Source: Rhizobium sp. Root1334
Lineage (GTDB): Bacteria > Pseudomonadota > Alphaproteobacteria > Rhizobiales > Rhizobiaceae
Assembly (NCBI RefSeq): GCF_001426665.1
Contig: NZ_LMEY01000029.1
Span: forward strand, 134,375 to 198,374
Direction: 5' to 3'
Length of the DNA: 64,000 bases
A program made the translations under genes and the position numbers. Positions 34,852 to 43,614 of this stretch are shown one piece after another (the stretch's first letter is position 1; each line of letters starts with the position of its first letter). A model generated the notes under the pieces. It did not search any database and was not told where the DNA came from. It worked only from the letters and a program-made list of their open reading frames with translations.

Positions 34852-34941
34852 GCCCTCACACCTGCCAATGACTGCCAAAAAACGCTTTCAATAGGGAAAA
34901 CTGCGGTTGCAGAAGCGTTTCACGTAAAGGAAGCGTCAAGG

Positions 34942-34957
34942 TTAATAGGGCTTTAAC
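34942..34957 (+). promoter_or_regulatory. Candidate CtrA box upstream of ftsK
   Basis: TTAA (34942-34945), seven nucleotides, TTAAC (34953-34957): the full CtrA consensus TTAA-N7-TTAAC, 68 nt before the probable ftsK start. It would place ftsK under cell-cycle control by the CtrA master regulator. Confidence 0.6.
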
Positions 34958-35024
34958 TCTCCTCTGCTTACCTTCGAAGCATGCGCCCATGGCGTTTTTC
35001 GGGAATAACAGGCAGCAGGTCATC

Positions 35025-37706
35025 ATGAGCAGAAGCAATCAGGCGGTATACGACAACCGTTCCAACCGGTTTGTGCTTTCCACATTCGTCTGGAAACAGG
35101 TCGCCGCCCTGGCGGGGTTTGCGGTGTTCGTCGCTCTCGGGTTCGCGATCGCGGCATTGTCGAGCTGGAACGTCGCCGATCCCAGCTTCTCCTACGCCAC
35201 AGCCGATGCTCCGACCAACCTGCTCGGCTATACAGGTGCCGCCTTCGCCGACATCTTCATGCAGTTCTTCGGCATTGCCAGCGTTGTCGCACTTCTGCCC
35301 GTCGTCGCCTGGGGCCTGGTGCTGATCATCGGCAAACCCTTCGATCATATCGTCAAGCGCGCCGGCGCCTGGTTCCTCGGTTCGGTGCTGGCCTCGGCTG
35401 CACTCAGCTGCGTTCCCGCCCCCGTCACCTGGCCCTTACCCAACGGCCTTGGCGGCGTCTTTGGCGACATGATCCTGCGTTTTCCTGCTTTGTTTACCGG
35501 TACCTATCCGACCGGCACGTTCGGCACCGTGCTTGCCGTCCTGTTCACGCTTCCCGCCGCCTACTTCCTGATCTACAGCGCCGGCCTCATCGGCGTATCC
35601 GACCCTGAGGACGAGATCGACGAGCCGGCACCGGCACCCAGCAAGGCCCGCACCGTCAGCGACGAATCCGAGGACGACGAATCCGAAGGCATCATCATGG
35701 TGATGGCAGGCGCCCTCACCCATATGCGCTTTACCGCGCAAGCCCGTATCCGCCGCCTGTTTGGCTTGAGCGGCCGCCGCAAGCCGTCCGCGCGTGATTA
35801 TGACGAACCCTATGATTTCAACGGCGACGAATTCGGTACGTTGAACGAACCGTCCCGCCCGAAGGCTGTTTCCCGCTCGGAGCGGGTCGAGCCGTCGCTG
35901 GACCGCAGCGAACGGCGCACGGTTGCAGCGCCGCCAATGTCTATGGACGAAGACGACGACGATTTCCCCGCGTTCGACAACCGCCGTGCCTCCGCCGACT
36001 TCATGCCTGATGGTGACGAGGACGACGACAACGATCCGGCTGCCGACTGGGCGCCGGTGCCCGCACCGCGCAAGCAGGCCATGCCGCAGACCGCCGCCCG
36101 TGTGGTCCCCGCCGCACCCCGCCCGAAGACCGGCCAGCGGGGCGATCGCGAGGCGCAGGCGTCTCTGGTGTCCGATGACGGCGATTTCACTCTGCCGCCG
36201 CTGCATTTCCTTGCCGAGCCAAAGAACGTCGCCCGCGACGCAACCCTGTCGGCCGATGCACTCGAACAGAATGCCCGCATGTTGGAAGGCGTGCTGGAGG
36301 ACTTTGGCGTCAAGGGCGAGATCATCCATGTCCGTCCCGGCCCGGTCGTCACCATGTACGAACTGGAACCTGCGCCGGGCATCAAGTCCTCGCGCGTCAT
36401 CGGCCTTGCCGACGATATCGCCCGCTCGATGTCGGCGATCGCCGCCCGCGTCGCCGTTGTTCCTGGCCGCAACGCCATCGGTATCGAACTGCCGAACCAG
36501 CGTCGCGAGACCGTCTATCTGCGTGAACTGATCGGCTCGAGAGATTTCGAGACCAGCAAGACCCGCCTTGCCATGGCGCTCGGCAAGACGATCGGTGGCG
36601 AACCCGTCATCGTCGATATTGCCAAGATGCCGCATCTTCTCGTTGCCGGCACCACCGGCTCGGGTAAATCTGTCGCCATCAACACCATGATCCTGTCGAT
36701 CCTCTACCGGCTGAAGCCGGAGCAGTGCCGTCTGATCATGATCGACCCGAAGATGCTCGAACTCTCCGTCTATGACGGCATCCCGCATCTGCTCTCGCCT
36801 GTCGTCACCGATCCGAAAAAAGCAGTCGTCGCTTTGAAATGGACCGTGCGCGAGATGGAAGAACGCTACAAGAAGATGTCGAAGATCGGTGTGCGCAACA
36901 TCGACGGCTTCAACTCACGCGTCGAGCAGGCGATGGCCAAGGGCGAGCAGATCAGCCGCACCGTCCAGACCGGCTTTGACCGCCAGACCGGCGAGGCCGT
37001 CTACGAAACGGAAGAATTCGACTTGGCACCGATGCCCTATATCGTCGTCATCATCGACGAAATGGCCGACCTGATGATGGTCGCCGGTAAGGATATCGAG
37101 GGTGCCGTCCAGCGGCTCGCCCAGATGGCCCGTGCCGCCGGTATACACGTGATCATGGCAACCCAGCGCCCGTCCGTCGACGTCATCACCGGCACGATCA
37201 AGGCCAACTTCCCAACCCGTATCTCCTTCCAGGTGACGTCGAAGATCGACAGCCGCACCATCCTTGGCGAACAGGGCGCCGAACAGCTGCTTGGCATGGG
37301 CGACATGCTCTACATGGCCGGTGGCGGCCGCATCCAGCGTGTGCACGGCCCGTTCGTCTCCGACACCGAGGTCGAGGATGTCGTCAAATACCTGAAGACC
37401 CAAGGCTCTCCGCAATATCTCGACGCCATCACCGAAGATGACGGAGAGGATGATGAAGGCGGCAGCGGCCCGGCGGGCACCTCCAACCTTGCCGATTCGG
37501 ACGATCCCTATGATCAGGCCGTCGCTATCGTGCTGCGCGACGGCAAGGCATCGACATCCTATGTCCAGCGCCGCCTCGGCATCGGCTACAACCGCGCCGC
37601 CTCGCTGATCGAGCGCATGGAACAGGAAGGCATCATCGGTGCTGCCAATCACGCCGGCAAACGCGAGATCCTGGTGCCGACCGAAAGCGACATAACCGGC
37701 CGGTAA
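35025..37706 (+). CDS. ftsK: DNA translocase FtsK
   Basis: 893 residues. Four to five N-terminal membrane segments (about 20-190) tether it to the septum. A long acidic, low-complexity linker (about 200-400) follows. The motor has Walker A GTTGSGKS at 542-549 and Walker B VVIIDEMAD with D678. The C-terminal gamma winged helix (from YDQAVAIVLRDGKAS) reads KOPS-type sites. It pumps chromosome termini apart at division. I prefer ATG 35025 (MSRSNQ, as in rhizobial homologues); ATG 34989 would add twelve residues. Confidence 0.94.
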   Translation: MSRSNQAVYDNRSNRFVLSTFVWKQVAALAGFAVFVALGFAIAALSSWNVADPSFSYATADAPTNLLGYTGAAFADIFMQFFGIASVVALLPVVAWGLVLIIGKPFDHIVKRAGAWFLGSVLASAALSCVPAPVTWPLPNGLGGVFGDMILRFPALFTGTYPTGTFGTVLAVLFTLPAAYFLIYSAGLIGVSDPEDEIDEPAPAPSKARTVSDESEDDESEGIIMVMAGALTHMRFTAQARIRRLFGLSGRRKPSARDYDEPYDFNGDEFGTLNEPSRPKAVSRSERVEPSLDRSERRTVAAPPMSMDEDDDDFPAFDNRRASADFMPDGDEDDDNDPAADWAPVPAPRKQAMPQTAARVVPAAPRPKTGQRGDREAQASLVSDDGDFTLPPLHFLAEPKNVARDATLSADALEQNARMLEGVLEDFGVKGEIIHVRPGPVVTMYELEPAPGIKSSRVIGLADDIARSMSAIAARVAVVPGRNAIGIELPNQRRETVYLRELIGSRDFETSKTRLAMALGKTIGGEPVIVDIAKMPHLLVAGTTGSGKSVAINTMILSILYRLKPEQCRLIMIDPKMLELSVYDGIPHLLSPVVTDPKKAVVALKWTVREMEERYKKMSKIGVRNIDGFNSRVEQAMAKGEQISRTVQTGFDRQTGEAVYETEEFDLAPMPYIVVIIDEMADLMMVAGKDIEGAVQRLAQMARAAGIHVIMATQRPSVDVITGTIKANFPTRISFQVTSKIDSRTILGEQGAEQLLGMGDMLYMAGGGRIQRVHGPFVSDTEVEDVVKYLKTQGSPQYLDAITEDDGEDDEGGSGPAGTSNLADSDDPYDQAVAIVLRDGKASTSYVQRRLGIGYNRAASLIERMEQEGIIGAANHAGKREILVPTESDITGR

Positions 37707-37855
37707 CCCTCCGAGAAAGCCGTTCGCAAAAGAGCGTCGATCCCGGACAAAAATCACCGGGAAGACCCTCACGGCGAATTGAAGACGCGCGCAGGACAGG
37801 CCTTGAAGGCGCCGCACTTGCGCTCCACATGAGACTGGAAATGAAGGAGACGACG

Positions 37856-38533
37856 ATGACAGACACGCAAACCGGCCATTTTGAACAGGATACGAAACGT
37901 CCGTCCCTGTCGCGCCGCGCCTTCGTCGGCGGCCTTGCTGTTTTCGCCGCTCTAAGCTTTATTGGCCTGCCAATCGAGCCCGCGCGAGCGCAAGCAGCTC
38001 CAGCAGCGGTCGCCCAGAAAATCGCCGACCATTTCGCCTCGGTCAAGACCATGAGCGGCGAGTTCGTGCAGTTCGGCCCGCGCGGAGAACAGACCGGCGG
38101 CAAGTTCTTCATCAGCCGTCCGGGCAAGATCCGCTTCAACTACGAAGCCCCCTCGCCGATGCGGGTGATCGCCGACGGCAAGTCCGTCGTCATCGGCAAC
38201 CAGAAAATGAAGACCTGGGATATTTATCCGCTGTCGAAGACGCCGCTGAAGTTGCTGCTGTCCGACGAGATCGACCTGACCGGCAAGATGGTCCGCGACG
38301 TCAAGGAAGAGCCCGACCTGATCACCATCGTGCTGGGCGACCGCACCGTGTTTGGCGATGCGACGATTACCCTGATGTTCGACCCGAAGACCTATGACCT
38401 TCGCCAGTGGACGATCACCGATGCGCAGAAGAAGGATACGTCGGTAATGATCTTCAACGTCAAGAACGGCGTGCCGATGGACGACAAAGTTTTCCAGATT
38501 CCGTATGACGACATCAACAATCGCGGCAAGTAA
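37856..38533 (+). CDS. lolA: Outer-membrane lipoprotein carrier LolA, Tat-like signal
   Basis: 225 residues. LolA shuttles lipoproteins through the periplasm from LolCDE to the outer membrane. Core segments are MSGEFVQFGPRGEQTGGKFFISRPGK-type strands and the mid-protein DGKSVVIGNQKMKTWDIYPL. The signal peptide contains SRRAFVGG before the hydrophobic stretch, a twin-arginine motif, which is unusual for LolA. The ATG at 37856 has AAGGAG six bases upstream; two further in-frame ATGs upstream are less likely. It follows ftsK as in other rhizobia. Confidence 0.88.
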   Translation: MTDTQTGHFEQDTKRPSLSRRAFVGGLAVFAALSFIGLPIEPARAQAAPAAVAQKIADHFASVKTMSGEFVQFGPRGEQTGGKFFISRPGKIRFNYEAPSPMRVIADGKSVVIGNQKMKTWDIYPLSKTPLKLLLSDEIDLTGKMVRDVKEEPDLITIVLGDRTVFGDATITLMFDPKTYDLRQWTITDAQKKDTSVMIFNVKNGVPMDDKVFQIPYDDINNRGK

Positions 38534-38552
38534 GCCCGATTGAGGCTACCGA

Positions 38553-39059
38553 TCATCCTTGATGGGCGCCGCCGTCGATGCGGCGAACCATGAGGATATC
38601 GTCGATCTCCCTGCCTTCATGAAGAATACCCGCTTCGACGCGGCCGATTTCCCTGAACCCCTCGCGCTGATAAAATCTCAGGGCCTGAGGATTTTCCGCG
38701 CTCAGCGCCAGTTCCAGCAGCCGCACACCGGTGCCGCGCGCGTAATCGGCAATCGCATCGAGAAGAGCCTTCGCATGACCGGCGCCACGCCTGTCCTTGC
38801 GCACATAGACCATGATCACCGTGGCACGATGCGCCAGCTTGCTGGCGCCTTGCCGCATCAGGCCCATGATGGCGACCGGCTCGCCTTCGTGAAAATCGAC
38901 GAAAACAGCATTGACGGTCAGCCGCCTTGCCCATTCGGCATCCGGCAAGGCTTCCCAGTCCGCGGCGCTGCTGGCGAAGGCTGCGGGCTCGCGGCGCAGG
39001 GCTTCGAGCCGGATCCGGCGGAATATGTCGATGTCCTCAGGCCCGAGGTGCCGGATCAT
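38553..39059 (-). CDS. GNAT family N-acetyltransferase
   Basis: 168 residues, starting MIRHLGPEDIDIFRRIRLEALRREP, a typical GNAT N-terminus. Motif A appears as RKDRRGAGHAKALLDAIADYA (pattern R-x-x-G-x-G/A). The C-terminal half with NPQALRFYQREGFREIGR is diagnostic. The substrate is unknown. It is convergent with lolA. Confidence 0.88.
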   Translation of the reverse strand: MIRHLGPEDIDIFRRIRLEALRREPAAFASSAADWEALPDAEWARRLTVNAVFVDFHEGEPVAIMGLMRQGASKLAHRATVIMVYVRKDRRGAGHAKALLDAIADYARGTGVRLLELALSAENPQALRFYQREGFREIGRVEAGILHEGREIDDILMVRRIDGGAHQG

Positions 39060-39164
39060 GTTGCTCTCCCATCAGCGGCAGAATCGCAAACCGCTGCCGC
39101 CCGGCACGCTACACGGCAATGGATCACGTGGCCAAGCTTAGAAAAACGGGGGCAGCATTACCCC

Positions 39165-39782
39165 TCACATCAGGGATGTAAGAGCCGATCCGGCAGCGAT
39201 GGCGAGATAATAGGACACAATGCAGGCGGCAACGCATGCCGCCATGGCCACGATCACCATCAAACCATCCCTTTCCGCCAGCGAGATCGCGATCAGGACG
39301 ATCGCCAGCGATGGAAGCGTGTTACCGAACGGGATCGGCAGAGCAATCAGGACGGCAAGCAACAAGACAGGGAGCGCCAGCACGATCCGGGCCTTGCGCC
39401 CGGTCAGCGCCCCAAGCCGCCCCGGCGTGAGCCACGCCTCGAAGCGCAGGACCCATGGCCGTGTCGTTGAAACCGTTGCCTCGACGGCTTTCAACGGCAG
39501 AACGCGGCGCCCGATGAAATCGGGCAACCATAGCCGGTCAGCTCCCGCCATCATCTGGATAGCAACAAAGGCAAGGCAGGATCCGAGGAAGAATCCGAAC
39601 GGCCCGGGCAATGGAATGATCGTCGGCAGGGCGAGAATGAGAAGCGTGAAAGCGACACCAATCCGGCCTTCACGTCCCAGCATGCATTTCAACTGCAGCC
39701 CATTATCCTGTCTCGCGCGGTCGAGGAGTTCCAGCATGAACTCCGACCCCTTGATTTTTTCTTCCTCAAGCTGACCGTCCAA
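39165..39782 (-). CDS. exoD: ExoD family membrane protein
   Basis: 205 residues with four to five hydrophobic segments and the ExoD pattern LPTIIPLPGPFGFFLGSCLAF near residue 55. In Sinorhizobium meliloti exoD affects exopolysaccharide, alkaline tolerance and nodule invasion; the biochemical role is not known. Last gene of a minus-strand cluster: four bases separate it from the upstream zeta-like gene, so the two are co-transcribed. Confidence 0.82.
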   Translation of the reverse strand: MDGQLEEEKIKGSEFMLELLDRARQDNGLQLKCMLGREGRIGVAFTLLILALPTIIPLPGPFGFFLGSCLAFVAIQMMAGADRLWLPDFIGRRVLPLKAVEATVSTTRPWVLRFEAWLTPGRLGALTGRKARIVLALPVLLLAVLIALPIPFGNTLPSLAIVLIAISLAERDGLMVIVAMAACVAACIVSYYLAIAAGSALTSLM

Positions 39783-39786
39783 GTCA

Positions 39787-40110
39787 TCAATCCGTCGAAT
39801 GACTGTCGAGCAATGACTGACGGTGGAAGGATTTGAGCAGCTTGCGCATCTCTTCCTCGCTGACAGTAATACCTTTGGCTTCGAGATCGTGGATCAGTTT
39901 GGCGATGATGTCGGCATCGCCGGCAATCTCGAAATCGCTCCTGTGCACATCTTCCACATAGGCGGATAAATCATCGCCCGAAAGATTGAGTTTCTGACCC
40001 GCCCAGTAACCGGCGAGACGATTGCGTCTGGCGCGGATTTCATTGAGTGGCGAGGAATCGAATGGCTCGCTGGTTTCTGCCCCGCTCTCATTTTTCATAA
40101 TTGTGCTCAT
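39787..40110 (-). CDS. DUF1476 protein, F1-ATPase zeta-subunit-like paralogue
   Basis: 107 residues. The segment from residue 27 (ARRNRLAGYWAGQKLNL, then SAYVEDVHRSDFEIAGDADIIAKL and DLEAKGITVSEEEMRKLL) follows the four-helix pattern of the alphaproteobacterial F1-ATPase inhibitor zeta (DUF1476). The canonical N-terminus FDDREKAFE, which inserts into F1 to inhibit ATP hydrolysis, is missing. It is replaced by a Ser/Glu-rich stretch. So it is probably a paralogue with another binding partner. A second ATG at 40098 is a possible start. It lies between the 98-residue hypothetical gene and exoD. Confidence 0.75.
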   Translation of the reverse strand: MSTIMKNESGAETSEPFDSSPLNEIRARRNRLAGYWAGQKLNLSGDDLSAYVEDVHRSDFEIAGDADIIAKLIHDLEAKGITVSEEEMRKLLKSFHRQSLLDSHSTD

Positions 40111-40151
40111 CCCTACATTCGTCTTTCTATATCTACTCGCGATGGAAGGTG

Positions 40152-40448
40152 TCAGGTTTCGTCTTTCTGGAGTTGGGCCAAGGTAGCATCGCAGGCCGGA
40201 TGGATACCCTGAAGAAAATCATCCGGCTGATACCAGCCAATGGTGACACCCATCGCAGACGTCAAGGCCCAGGCAGGCCGTTCACCCGCCTGAGTAAGGA
40301 GACGCGGTGCGCCCTCACGTAGGCAGGTCTCTGCCTGTTCGACGATGGCAGGCGCTGCCTGCGCACCGGCAAGCGCTTCGCGCAGGTCAGCTGCAGCGGG
40401 TTCGACGATCATCGAAGCGATAACTGATGACATGAATTCGAGAAGCAT
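40152..40448 (-). CDS. Hypothetical protein in the terC-exoD cluster
   Basis: 98 residues, no recognised family, soluble, two cysteines, rich in Ala and Leu in the first half (ADLREALAGAQAAPAIVEQ). The gene begins 44 nt after terC and ends 41 nt before the zeta-like gene, all on the minus strand. A GGA stands seven bases before the ATG. Coding status rests on operon position and codon use. Confidence 0.6.
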   Translation of the reverse strand: MLLEFMSSVIASMIVEPAAADLREALAGAQAAPAIVEQAETCLREGAPRLLTQAGERPAWALTSAMGVTIGWYQPDDFLQGIHPACDATLAQLQKDET

Positions 40449-40492
40449 TTTTAAGTCCGTATTGAGTTAGGGGGAGAGTGTGTGGGCTGCCC

Positions 40493-41479
40493 TTAATGGG
40501 CAGCCGTCTCGCTTTTGCGGGTCTTCATCAGGCTCCAGACCACGCCGCTTGCGATGATCAGGAAAGTCATCGACAGGGACAGGGCAGCCGGGAATTTTTC
40601 CAGGCCGAGAAGATCGGCGACGAAGATCTTGGAACCGATGAACACCAGGACGATGGCAAGCGCCGGCTTCAGATATTTGAAGCGATGGATCATCGCGTCG
40701 AGAGCAAAGTAGAGAGCGCGCAGACCCAGGATAGCAAAGATGTTCGAGGTGTAGACGATGAACGGGTCGGTGGTGATCGCGAAGATCGCCGGAACCGAGT
40801 CAACGGCGAAGATCACGTCGGCAATTTCGATCAGCACCAGCGCCATGAACAAAGGCGTGATGAACAAAACCGTCTTGCCGGTCTGCGGGTGCGGCAGCTT
40901 GACGAAGAACCGTTCGCCGTGATGCGTCTCCGTGACGTTGAACTTGCGTCGCATGAACGACACCAGCGGGTTGTTGGCGATATCCGGATCGGATTCCCCG
41001 ACAAACAGCATTTTCAGGCCGGTGAAGACCAGGAAGGCCGCGAAGAAATAGAGCACCCAGGAGAACTCGGTGACGAGCGTAGCGCCAAGGCCGATCATGA
41101 TGGCGCGAAGGACGATGACGCCGAGAATACCCCAGAACAGCACGCGATGCTGATAGATGCGCGGAACGGCAAAGAAGGAGAAGATCAGCGCGATAACGAA
41201 GACGTTGTCCAGGGCCAGCGTCTTTTCGACGACGAAGCCGGTGACATAGTTCATCCCGGCTTCAGCGCCGAGATACCACCACACCCAGCCACCGAAGGCC
41301 AAACCGAGGGAGATGTAGAGCGCCGAAAGCTTGAGGCTTTCCTTGACGCCGATTTCCCGGTTTTCCTTGTGCAGGACACCGAGGTCAAATGTCAGAATGG
41401 TCGCGACCAGCGTGATGAACGCAGCCCACATCCAGAGTGGGGATCCCATCCAGTGGACGAGCATAAACGAAAGGTCCAA
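40493..41479 (-). CDS. TerC family integral membrane protein
   Basis: About 328 residues with nine hydrophobic segments. TerC hallmarks are visible: DLGVLH near residue 30, EKTLALDNVFVIALIF (conserved acidic residue in the membrane), and ADVIFAVDSVPAIFAITTDPFIVYTSNIFAILGLRALYF. E. coli Alx and related proteins export or balance manganese. I prefer TTG at 41479, which has AAGGAG six bases upstream and begins (M)DLSFMLVHWMG like other TerC proteins; ATGs at 41500 and 41524 are in frame. A structured leader precedes it. First gene of terC-98aa-zeta-like-exoD. Confidence 0.85.
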   Translation of the reverse strand: MDLSFMLVHWMGSPLWMWAAFITLVATILTFDLGVLHKENREIGVKESLKLSALYISLGLAFGGWVWWYLGAEAGMNYVTGFVVEKTLALDNVFVIALIFSFFAVPRIYQHRVLFWGILGVIVLRAIMIGLGATLVTEFSWVLYFFAAFLVFTGLKMLFVGESDPDIANNPLVSFMRRKFNVTETHHGERFFVKLPHPQTGKTVLFITPLFMALVLIEIADVIFAVDSVPAIFAITTDPFIVYTSNIFAILGLRALYFALDAMIHRFKYLKPALAIVLVFIGSKIFVADLLGLEKFPAALSLSMTFLIIASGVVWSLMKTRKSETAAH

Positions 41480-41544
41480 AGCCTTCTCCTTCGCCGGCAT
41501 ATAATGTCGAAGAAGGTCCGACATCGTAGAACGCCGGCGGCTCT

Positions 41545-41617
41545 ACCAGAGGGGCCCGGACCACGGGTCTGGCCCCAAGTGGAGTTGCGCATCGGGCCGT
41601 TCAAGGGGCCTGGTATT
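41545..41617 (-). promoter_or_regulatory. Structured leader with alternative pairings upstream of terC
   Basis: Plus-strand blocks GGGGCC (41551-41556), GGCCCC (41571-41576) and GGGGCC (41605-41610). In the minus-strand transcript the middle block can pair with either flank but not both, giving two exclusive hairpins. Outer arms ACCAG (41545-41549) and CTGGT (41610-41614) can extend one fold. It does not match the yybP-ykoY manganese riboswitch core. Regulation by RNA structure is inferred from pairing only. Confidence 0.5.
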
Positions 41618-41778
41618 TTTTATTTTCGATTTTGACGTTCCTGATGAGTGGCTCGCCGGGGATGCGCAGGACTACGCAATAACAGCGTAAATCCAATGGC
41701 CAAGCCGGTGAAAAATCCCTATGACGGAATGCGCGGGCTGCGCCCGTCTCAACCAGTCTTCATGAAAGAACCCCTCGC

Positions 41779-42585
41779 ATGGCATTGTCGATCGCGACCT
41801 GGAACATCAACTCGGTGCGCCTGCGCATGCCGCTGGTCGAGCACCTTTTGAAGACCTGGGCGCCGGATATCCTCTGCCTGCAGGAAACCAAGGTCGCCAA
41901 TGACCTCTTCCCCTTTTCACCGCTGAAGGAACTCGGCTACGAGCATATCGCCATCCATGGCCAGAAGGGTTACCACGGCGTCGCCACCATCTCCCGCCTG
42001 CCGCTGCATGAGCTGAGCGACCGGCGCGATTATTGCGGCGTCGGCGATGCCCGCCATCTCTCGGTGGTGTTTGAAAAATCCGGCAAGAAGATCCGCCTGC
42101 ACAATTTCTACGTGCCCGCCGGCGGCGACGAGCCGGACCGGGCGATCAACCCGAAATTCGGCCACAAGCTCGACTTCATCGACGAGATGAAAATGCTGCA
42201 CGCCGAAAGCGAGGCCGGTATTTCCTCGGTGCTGGTCGGCGATCTCAATATTGCCCCGCTGGAACACGATGTCTGGTCACACAAGCAGCTCCTGAAGATC
42301 GTCAGCCACACGCCGGTCGAGACCGAAGGCCTGACGGCGGTGCTGAACGGTGGCGCCTGGGTCGACCTGATGCGCCAGCACACGCCCTCACCCGAAAAGC
42401 TCTACACCTGGTGGAGCTACCGCGCCAAGGATTGGGAAGGTGCCAACAAGGGCCGGCGTCTCGACCATGTCTGGTCATCCGCCGACCTCTCGCCGCACCT
42501 CACCCGCGTCGATATCCTGAAAGAAGCCCGTGGCTGGGACCGTCCCTCGGACCACGTCCCCGTCATCGCCCATTTCGACCTTTAA
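41779..42585 (+). CDS. xthA: Exodeoxyribonuclease III
   Basis: 268 residues of the AP endonuclease 1 (EEP) family. The metal-binding motifs are in order: TWNINSVR (N9), LQETK (E34), VPAGGDEPDR region, VGDLNIAP (D154, N156), WSYR, RLDHVW and the catalytic histidine in PSDHVPV (near residue 260). It repairs abasic sites and 3'-blocked ends. It is divergent from the terC cluster. Confidence 0.94.
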   Translation: MALSIATWNINSVRLRMPLVEHLLKTWAPDILCLQETKVANDLFPFSPLKELGYEHIAIHGQKGYHGVATISRLPLHELSDRRDYCGVGDARHLSVVFEKSGKKIRLHNFYVPAGGDEPDRAINPKFGHKLDFIDEMKMLHAESEAGISSVLVGDLNIAPLEHDVWSHKQLLKIVSHTPVETEGLTAVLNGGAWVDLMRQHTPSPEKLYTWWSYRAKDWEGANKGRRLDHVWSSADLSPHLTRVDILKEARGWDRPSDHVPVIAHFDL

Positions 42586-42591
42586 AGCGGT

Positions 42592-43614
42592 TCATCGCCA
42601 GCCGAGTGCCGGCGCCACATGCTTCAGAACCGATTCGATGACATGGGCGTTGTAGTCGACGCCCAGCTGGTTCGGAACGGTCAGAAGCAGGGTATCGGCC
42701 TCGGCGATCGCCTCGTCTTCAGCCAGCTGCCGAATGAGGGCATCAGGTTCAGCCGCATAGGATCGGCCAAAGATCGCCCGCGTCTGGTCGTCGATATAGC
42801 CAATTGAATCGCTTTCCTTGCTGCCGCCACCGAAATAGGCCCGGTCGCGATCATCGACCAGCGCAAAGATGCTGCGGCTGACCGACACGCGCGGCGTGCG
42901 CGTATGGCCAGCGTCCTTCCAGGCCTCGCGGTAGAGCCGGATCTGCGCCGCCTGCTGGACATGGAAAGGCTCGCCGGTTTCGTCGTTCTTCAGCGTCGAA
43001 CTCTGCAGGTTCATGCCGAGCTTGGCCGCCCAGATGGCGGTGGCGTTGGAGCTGGCGCCCCACCAGATACGCTCGCGCAAGCCCTCCGAATGCGGCTCGA
43101 GCCGCAGCAGGCCGGGCGGATTGGGAAACATCGGACGCGGGTTCGGCTGGGCGAAGCCCTGACCCTTCAGCACTTCGAGAAACACTTCCGTGTGCTTGCG
43201 GGCCATGTCCGCATCTGTTGCGCCTTCTTCCGGTTCAAGGCCGAAATAACGCCAGCCGTCGATCACCTGTTCCGGCGAGCCGCGGCTGATGCCGAGCTGC
43301 AGGCGTCCGTTCGAGATCAGGTCGGCGCTTCCGGCATCCTCGGCCATATAGAGCGGATTTTCGTAGCGCATGTCGATGACGGCAGTACCAATCTCGATCT
43401 TCTTCGTCCTTGCGCCAATAGCGGCAAGAAGCGGAAAGGGCGAGGCGAGCTGACGGGCAAAATGATGGACGCGGAAATAGGCGCCGTCGGCACCGAGTTC
43501 TTCGGCGGCAACCGCCAGGTCGATCGATTGCAAAAGCGCATCCCCAGCCGAGCGGGTTCCCGATTGCGGCGAGGGGCTCCAATGTCCGAACGAAAGAAAG
43601 CCGATTTTTTTCAT
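42592..43614 (-). CDS. LLM class flavin-dependent oxidoreductase
   Basis: 340 residues, luciferase-like monooxygenase fold (TIM barrel using FMN or F420). The N-terminus MKKIGFLSFGHW, the segment AEELGADGAYFRVHHF and the later RLQLGISRGSPEQVIDG are typical of the group annotated as alkanal monooxygenase-like. The substrate is unknown. It is convergent with xthA. Confidence 0.87.
   Translation of the reverse strand: MKKIGFLSFGHWSPSPQSGTRSAGDALLQSIDLAVAAEELGADGAYFRVHHFARQLASPFPLLAAIGARTKKIEIGTAVIDMRYENPLYMAEDAGSADLISNGRLQLGISRGSPEQVIDGWRYFGLEPEEGATDADMARKHTEVFLEVLKGQGFAQPNPRPMFPNPPGLLRLEPHSEGLRERIWWGASSNATAIWAAKLGMNLQSSTLKNDETGEPFHVQQAAQIRLYREAWKDAGHTRTPRVSVSRSIFALVDDRDRAYFGGGSKESDSIGYIDDQTRAIFGRSYAAEPDALIRQLAEDEAIAEADTLLLTVPNQLGVDYNAHVIESVLKHVAPALGWR

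Noticed and set aside
41525..41640. yybP-ykoY manganese riboswitch before terC.
   Set aside because: The conserved GGGGAGUAG-type core is absent; only alternative GC pairings are visible.
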